64,000 nucleotides of DNA from Pocillopora verrucosa (Eukaryota > Cnidaria > Anthozoa > Scleractinia > Pocilloporidae). A model generated the notes under the pieces. That model did not search any database. It saw only the letters and a list, made by a program, of their open reading frames with translations, and was not told where the DNA came from. The position numbers were made by a program, and so were the translations under genes. The stretch spans positions 29,371,592 to 29,435,591 of the forward strand of contig NC_089314.1 of the NCBI RefSeq assembly GCF_036669915.1, written 5' to 3'. Shown piece after piece: positions 11,301 through 21,068 of the stretch (position 1 is its first letter; the number at the start of each line of letters is the position of its first letter).

Positions 11301-14300
11301 TGTCAAGAACAGTATGGAGAATATGCATACTGATTTCAGGGTGTAAATGGTTAAGGGTTTTAGGATTAAATAATCATTATTTTTTAACATTTCAACAGGA
11401 AAAGATCTTTGCAAAGAAAAGAAAGGTATGTTTCTAGGGTCTCCTTATCATCTGTCTTATGTGAGGGAAGAGTCATCACCTCAATAACCTTGCTACTACA
11501 CATTTCCTTGTAAATTGATTAAGAGAATTAGATGTTCAGTGTACGTGGGTTTCTTTGGAACACCGAGGAGCAATGATTGGTTTGCAAGGACTGTTTTCTC
11601 CTTGTGCAAACTCACATTCTAGATAGGTTTAGAAAAATGCTTCTTTCTAGTTACAGTCCTCTATTGTTTTTCTGTATCCCTTTTCAATTCCCAGTAAAAT
11701 TATAATTTCTTCATCATGCCCCATACATTAATTCTGTCAATCCATAAATGCAAAAGGTGTTTTGGAAAGTTGTCTTATAAAGAGAAGAAATGCACTGTTT
11801 TGTACCACTTTTTGTCAAACTGTAAGATTTAAGATTATAGAAAGGTCTACACCCTATTCCCCATCTGAAGCTGTTTTTACCTCTTTATATACCTTTATAT
11901 ATGTACAATTATTACTCAGTGGTAAGTGAAGAGTATTGTGTGATTTACCTTCATCTTTGTGATTGTACCATTTTTGTTTTAGGTCGTGGGGGTGTGAGAA
12001 ATGAAAGCCGCGCAGCTAAAGTTGCTCTGATGAAGATGAAGATGAAAGCTACTGGAGATGGTTCAATTCCTCAGGTTTGTCAGGTCAAGTCCATACAGAG
12101 CCATTTTTAATAATATCAAGGTTCAGAAATACTCCATATGATTTCACTTGTTTTGCTTCAATGCTTCACTTGTCTGGTTCAAGAAGATGCCATCTACATT
12201 AACCAATCAGATACAAAACTAGAAGCATTTGACTCCTTTTAAATTTTTCTTTGTCCTGGTCAGCTTTTAAGGGTTGCCTTCACCTTAGATTTACCACGCT
12301 CAGCAGTTATATTACCATTGAGGACGCCCTTGACTCTGTACAACATTAAGAGGTCCGGTGTTTAGCTAGGTGTTAGGAAACGTAAGGGCAACTTCATAGC
12401 GTAAGGAGTTACCTTTAATGGACTGGTATCTAGTCTAGTATGGTTAGCAATAATCCAAGTCACTTGGAGCCGGTTATGTACACGAGGTCTAACCCAGACC
12501 ACAGTTTAACACAATCAGTGCGCTTCAGGTTTTCTTTATAAGAGGGTCGATTTTGTTAAATAAATGTCCCTCCACTGTAAGCTTTCGGCCGACTTGACAC
12601 TGTTCACGAAGAAAGGTCCACAGAAAGGTCCCACTAAATTGAGGATTATTTAAGGCGCAGTTTTGGTAAACAACGACTGAACTTTATTTGAAGAATCGGA
12701 CCTTAATGCTACAGTAACCAGGATAAGTTGTAGCTCTAGAGATGACCTCCAGGCTTGTAACACTGAGCCTCGAATCATTAACCCCTCGATTATTTGTGAA
12801 AACTGATTTTTTTCTGTCGTGCTGCTCCATCATTTGCTGACCACTCCTGAGCCAACTTGACGGACCCATCAGCGAACTTTCTGCCTTTTTGTTACGCCAA
12901 ATGTTAGAAAAAGTCTGCTTTCGTTTTTCTTAGGAGGAACGAATCTATCTCAGAGTTCTCATGCCTCTTGGTAATAAAGAACGAGAATATCCAATGTACT
13001 TCTCCAAGGTGAGAACAACACAAAAGAAAATAACGTTAGTATCTTGTGCCTTTTTTCCTTTCCTTTCTGTTACGTTAATAACTCGCACAATGTTTCCTTT
13101 CTTTTCTCTTTGTTTGTTACGTTCGTATCCCGCGCACTATTTTCTTTCTTCTCTGTTTGTTTTTGTTAGTATCTCGCGCACTGTTTTCTTTCTTTTCTGT
13201 TTGTTTGTTCGTTCGTATCTAGCCCACTGTTTCTTTCCTTTACTGTTTGTTTGTTACGTTCGTATCTCGCGCACCGTTTCTTTTCTTTTCTGTTTGTTTG
13301 TTACGTTCGTATCTCGCGCACCGTTTCTTTTCTTTTCTGTTTGTTTGTTACGTTCGTATCTCGCGCACCGTTTCTTTTCTTTTCTGTTTGTTTGTTACGT
13401 TCGTATCTCGCGCACCGTTTCTTTTCTTTTCTCTTTGTTTGTTACGTTTGTGTCTCGCGCACTGTTTTCTTTTCTTTTCTGTTTGTTTGTTACGTTTGTG
13501 TCTCGCGCACTGTTTTGTCTCTTCTATTTGTTTGTTACGTTAGTACCTCGCGCTCCGTTTCCTTTCTTTTCTGTTTGTTTGTTACGTTTGTATCTCGCGC
13601 ATTGTTTTCTTTCTTTTCTGTTTGTTTGTTACGTTTGTATCTCGCGCATTGTTTTCTTTCTTTTCTGTTTATTTGTTACGTTTGTATCTCGCGCACTGTT
13701 TTCTTTCTTTTCTGTTTGTTTGTTACGTTTGTATCTCGCGCACTGTTTTCTTTTCTTTTCTGTTTGTTTGTTACGTTTGTGTCTCGCGCACTGTTTTGTC
13801 TCTTCTATTTGTTTGTTACGTTAGTACCTCGCGCTCCGTTTCCTTTCTTTTCTGTTTGTTTGTTACGTTTGTATCTTGCGCATTGTTTTCTTTCTTTTCT
13901 GTTTGTTTGTTACGTTTGTATCTCGCGCATTGTTTTCTTTCTTTTCTGTTTATTTGTTACGTTTGTATCTCGCGCATTGTTTTCTTTCTTTTCTGTTTGT
14001 TTGTTACGTTTGTATCTCGCGCATTGTTTTCTTTCTTTTCTGTTTGTTTGTTATGTTAGTATCTCGCGCATTTTTTTCTTTCTTTTCTGTTTGTTTGTTA
14101 CGTTTGTATCTCGCGCATTGTTTTCTTTCTTTTCTGTTTGTTTGTTACGTTTGTATCTCGCGCATTGTTTTCTTTCTTTTCTGTTTATTTGTTACGTTTG
14201 TATCTCGCGCTCTGTTTTCTTTCTTTTCTGTTTGTTTGTTATCTTTGTATCTCGCGCACTGTTTTCTTTCTTTTCTGTTTGTTTGTTACGTTTTTATCTC

Positions 14301-16958
14301 GCGCATTGTTTTCTTTCTTTTCTGTTTGTTTGTTACGTTAGTATCTCGCGCACTGTTTTCTTTCTTTTCTGTTTGTTTGTTACGTTTGTATCTCGCGCAC
14401 TGTTTTCTTTCTTTTCTGTTTGTTTGTTACGTTAGTATCTCGCGCACTGTTTTCTTTCTTTTCTGTTTGTTTGTTACGTTTGTATCTCGCGCACTGTTTT
14501 CTTTCTTTTCTGTTTGTTTGTTACGTTTGTATCTCGCGCATTGTTTTCTTTCTTTTCTGTTTGTTTGTTACGTTTGTATCTCGCGCACTGTTTTCTTTTC
14601 TTTTCTGTTTGTTTGTTACGTTTGTATCTCGCGCACTGTTTTCTTTCTTTTCTGTTTGTTTGTTACGTTTGTATCTCGCGCACTGTTTTCTTTCTTTTCT
14701 GTTTGTTTGTTACGTTTGTATCTCGCGCACTGTTTTCTTTCTTTTCTGTTTGTTTGTTACGTTTGTATCTCGCGCACTGTTTTCTTTTCTTTTCTGTTTG
14801 TTTGTTACGTTTGTATCTCGCGCACTGTTTTCTTTCTTTTCTGTTTGTTTGTTACGTTTGTATCTCGCGCACTGTTTTCTTTCTTTTCTGTTTGTTTGTT
14901 ACGTTTGTATCTCGCGCACTGTTTTCTTTCTTTTCTGTTTGTTTGTTACGTTTGTATCTCGCGCACTGTTTTCTTTCTTTTCTGTTTGTTTGTTACGTTT
15001 GTATCTCGCGCACTGTTTTCTTTCTTTTCTGTTTGTTTGTTACGTTAGTATCTCGCGCATTGTTTTCTTTCTTTTCTGTTTGTTTGTTACGTTTGTATCT
15101 CGCGCACTGTTTTCCTCTTTTTCTGTTTGTTTGTTACGTTTGTATCTCGCGCACTGTTTTCTTTCTTTTCTGTTTGTTTGTTACGTTTGTATCTCGCGCA
15201 GTTTTCTTTCTTTTCTGTTTGTTTGTTACGTTTGTATCTCGCGCATTGTTTTCTTTCTTTTCTGTTTGTTTTTTACGTTTGTATCTCGCGCATTGTTTTC
15301 TTTCTTTTCTGTTTGTTTGATACGTTTGTATCTCGCGCTCTGTTTTCTTTCTTTTCTGTTTGTTTGTTACGTTCGTATCTCGCGCTCTGTTTTCTTTCTT
15401 TTCTGTTTGTTTGTTACGTTCGTATCTCGCGCTCTGTTTTCTTTTCTTTTCTGTTTGTTTGTTACTTTAGTATCTCGCGCTCTGTTTCATTGTCTGTTGG
15501 TTTGTTACGTTAGTATTTCATGCACAGTTTCCTTTCTTCTCAGGTTGTTTGTTAGATTATTTTCTCACGCTCTGGCTGTTTCTTTTCTTTTCTGATCGTT
15601 TGCTGCGTTAGTATCTCGTACATTGTTTTCTTTCTTTGATTGTTACGTTATTATCTTGTACAGTGTTTTTTTTTCCTCTTTCTTTCTTTCTGTTTACCTT
15701 AAAGTTTTTTCAACAAAGGCTGGTGAGTGTAAGTCCGGATGGCTTTTTCTGGGCCCGCTCACTTCAGCCTATCTAGTCATACACACTTTAAGTTTCATTA
15801 TGGTTTTCTCTGGGATTGCGTGCGCGGGGCCGGTTTGGTTAAATGATAATCTGCAATAGATTGAGGAATCATGCAGAGAGAGATAAAGGGAGACCTTATT
15901 ACTTTTACATGTTCACTATGAAGGGCGTCTTTTCACTGAACTCTCCAGTCCTATTAGCCGCTGAGTGTGATGGTACTTGCCAAATGAGAACTACTGGATA
16001 CTTTAGTATTCATGCTCAACGGATGTGAATGTAGCGAGAAAAACGAAAATGTCATAACTTTTCAGTAATTTTCGGTTTGAACTTTAGTACTGGACGGTGG
16101 GAAAAGTCATCGACAAAATTGCGGTCACTGCAAGACTGAAAAATGATAATAACAAGGCAGTAGCAAAGGTAAGAACTGTCTAACGGCCTAATACTGTTCC
16201 GTGTGAAATGTTAGGAAGCATGAGCTTAATGTTGCGTCCTTGTTGCTTGTTTTGATTGAATCACTGATTGATCGAGGTTTAAAAACCCTGTTCGTCCAAC
16301 CTCTTGTTCCTTGATCTTTCTTCATTTTGTTTTGTCTTCCGGACTTACGAACTTCACTCGTAAGGGTCACATGATTCACATTGTTATTTCATCCCTCCCC
16401 CCTCCTTTACAATGCTGTTATGTTCTAGAGAAGATGATCCTCGTTATTTTAACCCTTTGGCCCCTGAAAGTGACTGGTTTCTAATTTCTCCTTACGGTAG
16501 CCACCTTGAATCTAATGTAAAGGTCATGAGAATAAAGGAAATGATCACTAATATAAGAAGCTCCTAATGGGTTAAAAACAAATTCTCCTTATCAGTACCA
16601 TGGGAAATGTATCGAATACTGTACAGAGAGGATGAAGAAGAGAAGTGATGGCGCAAATGCGAGAGCGCTCGCCTCCCACCATTGTAGCCTGGGTTCGATT
16701 TGCGGACCTGGTGTCACGTGGGTTGAGTTTGTTGTTGGTTCTCGTCCTTGCTCCTAAGGTTTTTCTCCAGACCTCCGGTTTTCCTCCCTCCTCAAAACCA
16801 ACGTTCTGAGTTCTAATTCGGCATGGAAACAGTGGATAAGAAGAGCCAATCCATTTCTTTGTTATTTAAATCCCATCTAAAGGGTGTGAAGGAGTAAAGT
16901 CCCAGTGGTTCATTATGGAAGCATTATGGAAACCCACCAATGATTACTACCTATCGCC

Positions 16959-16998
<40 letters not shown>

Positions 16999-17254
16999 CA
17001 AAGCTTACCTCTTTACGTTTTCGAACCTTTACGCTTATTTCAGCCTCTAATTGCAATATTGTAATTCTCAATCTTATTAGAAGCTACGACTGTTTCACGG
17101 AAGTTCTGGAGACGTTCTAGACTTACAAAATCCTTTGGAACATTTTCAGACGCAAGATGATTGCCCAGTGTTGAGTGGAAGCACAGTTGTTTTAGAATGT
17201 GTGGATGAACAATGCGCTCAACTTCTTACAAATCGAGACAAATATCCCACGTGA
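8348..17254 (+). CDS. ZFAND1: AN1-type zinc finger protein 1
   Basis: Ten exons: 8348-8405, 8498-8540, 8992-9061 (or ending at 9049), 9542-9660, 10158-10246, 11399-11425, 11983-12074, 12934-13008, 16088-16168 and 17081-17254. They join in phase to about 275 residues, against 268 in human ZFAND1. Two AN1 zinc fingers occupy roughly residues 10-45 and 60-100. The first has CNGCSGTFC then LEHRSKSSHNC; the second has CEHCHKNYC then RHRHQVDHQC. A helical link (AAKVALMKMKMKATGDGSIP) leads to the C-terminal ubiquitin-like region (ERIYLRVLMPLG, then WTVGKVIDKIA and NDNNKA). In mammals ZFAND1 brings the 26S proteasome and p97 to arsenite-induced stress granules. ATG 8348 is chosen because MAEFPDFG matches the family. 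The exon 3 donor is ambiguous. Intron 8 is 3.1 kb because of the minisatellite. Confidence 0.95.
9157..9366. repeat. MITE family A, copy 2
   Basis: Starts AACCCTTTAACTCCCATGAG and ends GGGAGTGAAAGGGTTAA. The interior keeps AGACAAGTGATGAGAGTAAAG. It lies in ZFAND1 intron 3. Confidence 0.75.
10611..10840. repeat. Foldback element with GGTTATTCAAAG ends
   Basis: Left end GGTTATTCAAAGTCTCG with AACCCAGGGTTA inside; right end CCTTGGGTTA then CTTTGAATAATCC. The inverted ends over about 230 bp with an AT-rich, non-coding interior mark a MITE. It sits in ZFAND1 intron 5. Confidence 0.65.
11148..11354. repeat. MITE family B, copy 1
   Basis: Begins CCCTTTGACACCTGAGAGTG and ends GTAAATGGTTAAG. The interior TGAGAATAAAGGAAATGAT and ACAGTATGGAGAATATGCAT recur at 16450-16625 and 51881-52062. 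It lies in ZFAND1 intron 5. Confidence 0.7.
12500..12715. repeat. Diverged dispersed repeat, copy 1
   Basis: Shares an ordered set of words with 29170-29390: AATCAGTG, AGAGGGT, CTTGAC, ATTGAGGATT and GACCTTAATG/GACTTTAATG. It lies in ZFAND1 intron 7. The family is unnamed, no ORF is visible and boundaries are approximate. Confidence 0.5.
13035..15665 (+). repeat. 47-bp minisatellite array, about 55 units, in ZFAND1 intron 8
   Basis: Contiguous direct repeats with a usual period of 47 bp (46-48 in variants). The unit starts TTACGTTTGTATCTCGCGCA, continues CTGTTTT, then a pyrimidine tract CTTTCTTTTCTG and TTTGTTTG. There are no spacers, so it is not a CRISPR array. Left-hand units carry GTTCGTATC and CACCG variants, the centre is most homogeneous, and the last four or five units decay. 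The unit has no stop codon in any plus frame, and 47 is not a multiple of 3, so three long overlapping open frames arise that encode the same 47-residue hydrophobic cycle. These are not treated as genes. Confidence 0.95.
16450..16640. repeat. MITE family B, copy 2 (right end disrupted)
   Basis: Begins TTAACCCTTTGGCCCCTGAA and keeps GTCATGAGAATAAAGGAAAT. The right end runs directly into the SINE that follows, so it is either truncated or was the SINE's target. It lies in ZFAND1 intron 9. Confidence 0.65.
16645..16910 (+). mobile_element. tRNA-derived SINE
   Basis: A box-like TGGCGCAAATGCGAGAGCG at 16649-16667 and B box GGTTCGATT at 16692-16700 have the spacing of an internal RNA polymerase III promoter. 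A non-tRNA body follows (GTGGGTTGAGTTTGTTGTTG and onward). It lies in ZFAND1 intron 9. The 3' end is not sharp. Confidence 0.6.
16959..16996. repeat. AT dinucleotide microsatellite
   Basis: About 18 consecutive TA/AT units in ZFAND1 intron 9. Confidence 0.9.
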
Positions 17255-17258
17255 ACGT

Positions 17259-17264
17259 AATAAA
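17259..17264 (+). terminator. ZFAND1: Poly(A) signal of ZFAND1
   Basis: AATAAA begins five bases after the TGA at 17252-17254. Use of a more distal site cannot be excluded. Confidence 0.45.
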
Positions 17265-17833
17265 CTTGTAAAACTTTCAATCTGTGTGTTCATATGCATC
17301 ATATGTTCAATCTGTGTGTCCTTCTGGACTTCTCTGTTGAGATCGGTGAAACATTGGTTCTACTTTAAGAAAGAAAAATACGTTCTGATGGGAAAAAAAG
17401 TCACAGTGATTTACTAGTATGGGTTGTAGGGAATCACGAAACTATTTGACACAAGATGCATCCGACATATGTCATTAGTGTTGTAATCATCGATTTATTG
17501 CGTTCACGACTGAGCTAGGTACATGCTGCAATAACTACATTTAGAAAGCATATTTAGAGCTAATTTCCAGCGATGCTGCAAAAAAATTGATTCAATATTA
17601 CCTCTGTGTGGCCATTAATAGGGCTGAGTGTTTCATTGTTATCCTACCCTGAATACAATCATGACTGTTATCGTCGTCATTAGTGTTGCTGTGATTGTTG
17701 TTGTTGTCATTAGTATTGATATCATTACCGTGATTACTTTATCATTATCAATAAGAGGATACTATTTTGGCTGAACTAAAATTGTATTTAATATTTTCAG
17801 AACTCTCTTAGCTCAATAACCGACGAGTTTTCC
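17265..17833. other. Convergent intergenic region with short simple repeats
   Basis: AT-rich, with TTG/GTT-type simple repeats near 17690-17720 and a TTTATT (minus-strand AATAAA) near 17493 that could serve the gene on the other strand. No coding exon seen. Confidence 0.45.
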
Positions 17834-20800
17834 TCAGGGTGAAGGACAAATTTCTTTTAAAACCACCGAAGCTGCTTTAAGGGAATTTTCTTTGAACCGT
17901 TTGAGGAGTCGGGATTCTTTACAATTAAAATTCTCAGCTTCTGTGGTTGTGCAACTCCCTTCTTCAGCAAACACTCTGCACAGTTTAAGTACATCGTATC
18001 CTGGGTTAGTCTTTAATTTTTTGCTGAATTTACTGCCACATCTCCCATACACTTCTTTAGCGCAAATTTCACGGTCAAATCCATCTGTTGAGGTGAAAAT
18101 ATACAAAAAAATATGAAGAGAACCTTAGAAAGTCTTAGAATTACGATTCTTTTTAAAGGAGAAGTTTGTGTAAGACATCACGTGATTTTCAACCGCCCTT
18201 CAAGAGTTTTCCAAAATTTGCTTCCTTACGCATTTTTAGATTTCGAAGAGTTACATATACATTCGAAAACTGTCTTCAAAGGAGCAAAGATTCCACTGAA
18301 GACGCTGTCATAAAAAGGAAAGAGTATCTTGAAATCTAGTTGCACATACAAAACCACAGTGTGTGGTTCACATATAGCGGCTTACTCTTCTTACCGTAAA
18401 TATTATCGTCCGAAACAATAATGCCTTTCGGTTGAGTTTCCTGATTGTTCAAACCGATCTTTAAGGACATGGAAAATTAAAAACTTAAGAGAGTATTACT
18501 GTTCAAAGATACAAAGAGTGAAATAAAACCACTTAAGTTCCGGAACAAATGAAGTCTTGACGTCTCACTTGACATGTGTATTTCACTCAAAAGGCTTTCA
18601 CCGACCCGAGGTTCCCCGAGATATTCCATCGATTGTTGGATTGTGTTTCGTGACTTTCATGCAGCACACCGCGAATAGGAAATACGAGATCATTTGTTTA
18701 GGAAGACATCACGCGCTTCGATTACATGACTTGACCAATAAAAAAAATACTGAATATAGCAAGCTAGTGCGAAGTTGCTAGGTAAATTAAATGGTGGCGT
18801 CCTTAATTTTTAGGACAATTTTCGAAAGGTTCTGGTACTCTTAAGAATCTTCAGACGCGGTCGATTTCATAATCAAACATGTACTTTCCATCGGCGGAGA
18901 TAGAAATTAAATGGTTTCTGGGTCAAACTTCTCCTTTCGTGCACAAAAATATTTTTAAAAACAAATAGATTCCATGTTGCCTGTGCGTTGTTAAACGATA
19001 AAAATAGAAATATATCTAACCTAAAAACATGGTAAGGGTTTCCTATATTGGTGTTGGAAAAGGAATGGAAATAACATATTTGCATAAGCCATTCAGTAAA
19101 CGTTGTAATTAGCCAGTTGGTCATTTCTTATTCCTTTTGGCGGTCTTACCTTACAGATAGAGTTTGGTCACCTTTTCCTTATTGTGATCGTGAAATTGAC
19201 ATGGAGACAGATGTTTTTGCGTAAACTGCGATTTGCGGCTAGATACCGTATATTTTCATTATGTTTGCTAAAAGAATAATTAATTACCAATAAAATGACT
19301 CTACCCTATAAAATTCATCCCGTATAGGAATTTCCTGGAAATAACCCTCCTTTATACTTTTACCCATTTACTCTCGTGTTTAGGCTAAATCCATGGTGAA
19401 TTCCCAATTTAGTATCTACTTAGTATGCGAACTTCCGTTCTGCGTAGCCCAAAGGGATTTGCTATTTAAGTGTAAAAGTATGACGAAGGTTAGAGATTGA
19501 CAGCTCCGTAAGTGTCACCTTGGCCTCGAGAGATCAGAGCCAGTCCCCGTTGTAATAACTTGTGTAGAAGAGAGAATAAAAAAAAAGGCAACAAGACAAC
19601 TAGTGTTAAAGTAAATTTACATCTAACAGCGTCTGTACAGTCATAGATCACAGGTGACGTCAAAATGCGATAACAACGCTAGAGTGACACGGTGTGTCAC
19701 TGATGTTCCCACCTCGTTTTGGCGTCTACTGTGATCTATTACTGTACATACCCACGGGAACATGGAGTGTACGTGTTTCTTTTTTCTGATGAAAAAGCAA
19801 AATACTGTTGATAGCGACGTCATCTGTGCGTTTGTTCCCCAACAGATCACGAGTAAAAACCCAGAGATATGAACAGTTAATATTCTCCTAATAATACTTT
19901 ATAAATTAAGGGAATATCAGTTGATATTCTCTGGATAAAATCAATAACCATTCAGACGATAAAGTAAATGATATTTCCACTTACTCATTTCCTCGATTGC
20001 CTGCACTTCTGGAGGAACTCTGCACCGGATTCTGCAAAAGAAATATGAGTTGTTCAACAAATACTTACCGCTGGACCGTTTTGAATGTGTAGTTGAGGAT
20101 CTCAAATTGATTTGCAATCAAGAGAAAATAAGGAAAACAATTTTTTTGAAAAAGGAATCAACTTATTTTAGCTCGGGGAACAAGCTTCACCCTCGAATAG
20201 TTCAGTTTTTAAGATGGTCGCTTTGAAAGTTGAAATTTAAAATATTTTAGACGAAACAACTACCCCAAATGTAAATTAAGCGATGTTAGGCTTTAGGTTC
20301 TGGAATACTGATGACCATGGCTAAAGTTTTCTTTTTAATACTATCAGTCATCGATAAATTTGCCACTAACTTGTCTTAGCTTCTTCTAAGAGTTCTTTAA
20401 AGTTTTTTCGGGTACACAGTCCTGTTCTGTTGGTGAAAATCAGTTGGTTGAACATGAGAAGGCGAAGGTTTCTGGTTAACGGTTTGCGGAAGCATTTGCT
20501 GTCCTGGAGGCATTGAGCCAAACCCTAGAAAAGATATGAAAGAAATTATAAGTTGCAGGAGATCAGCTTTGTGTAGTTTCAAGTCACTGATTTTTTTTTA
20601 CTTTGACCTTGAGATCTGCAACTGACAAATGACAGGATTCACACTGGTAACAATGAACAAGAGCATTGGAAAACTGCATGAATCTCAAAAAATATGACTC
20701 AGTCTTTACGGCTACCTTCTTCGATTCTTTTTCGATGATGAACAATTCAACATATGAACATAGGGCCAAGCAAAAGTTTGTTATTGTTGAAGTTTCCAGT

Positions 20801-21068
20801 TAAGCTCCTTACTCACCACGTCAAGGGCACAAGATGGCGGGTCTTCGACAGAGGGATTAAAGCTGGACGGCAAAACGTCAAAGCCCAGTTTATATTTCTT
20901 AAGACAACATTCAGTGATATTCTTGTCATCCTGGTCTGTGCAATTTTTCCCGTGACGTATTTTTAGGCACCGATCTGACTTTGGTCTCCGCTTAGCGTTC
21001 GACAACGACATCAAAACACAGCAGGTTAATAACACGACAAGCAGCAAACCTTCGGATCGTTTTGCCAT
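17834..21068 (-). CDS. Secreted cysteine-containing protein of unknown function, with an in-frame TGA
   Basis: Five candidate exons: 20817-21068, 20371-20524, 19987-20033, 18395-18458 and 17834-18084. Each has good splice sites and every junction keeps phase, giving about 255 codons. Exon 1 starts MAKRSEG, followed by a hydrophobic core (LLLVVLLTCCVLM) and a likely signal-peptidase site after LSNA. The mature part has paired cysteines (DRC, GKNC, ECC), NIT and NRT glycosylation sequons, and a C-terminal exon with six cysteines (EIC, GRC, LC, SC, NC, EIC). The only break is TGA as the last codon of exon 3, directly before the GTAAGT donor. If exon 3 is terminal, the protein has about 150 residues and exons 4-5 belong to another form or gene. 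No family was recognised; helical, even cysteine spacing recalls several invertebrate secreted domains. Confidence 0.55.
19630..19755. repeat. Foldback element family D, copy 1
   Basis: Left end CTGTACAGTCATAGATCACA pairs with the right end TGTGATCTATTACTGTACAT as an inverted repeat. The centre has a smaller palindrome (GTGACACGGTGTGTCAC). A related copy is at 26325-26475. It lies in the intron between exons 3 and 4 of the secreted-protein gene. Confidence 0.7.

Noticed and set aside
12961..15595. Long open frames of 268-394 codons over the minisatellite
   Set aside because: They are a by-product of a stop-free 47-bp unit read in all three frames. The products are the same hydrophobic repeat in each frame, and the region is intronic between two ZFAND1 exons that join in phase.
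13035..15665. CRISPR-like regular repeat
   Set aside because: Units are directly contiguous with no spacers and the DNA is eukaryotic, so it is a minisatellite.
19987..20033. TGA in the secreted gene as a selenocysteine codon
   Set aside because: There is no selenoprotein family match and no SECIS element was recognised. A nonsense change, assembly error or short isoform is simpler.
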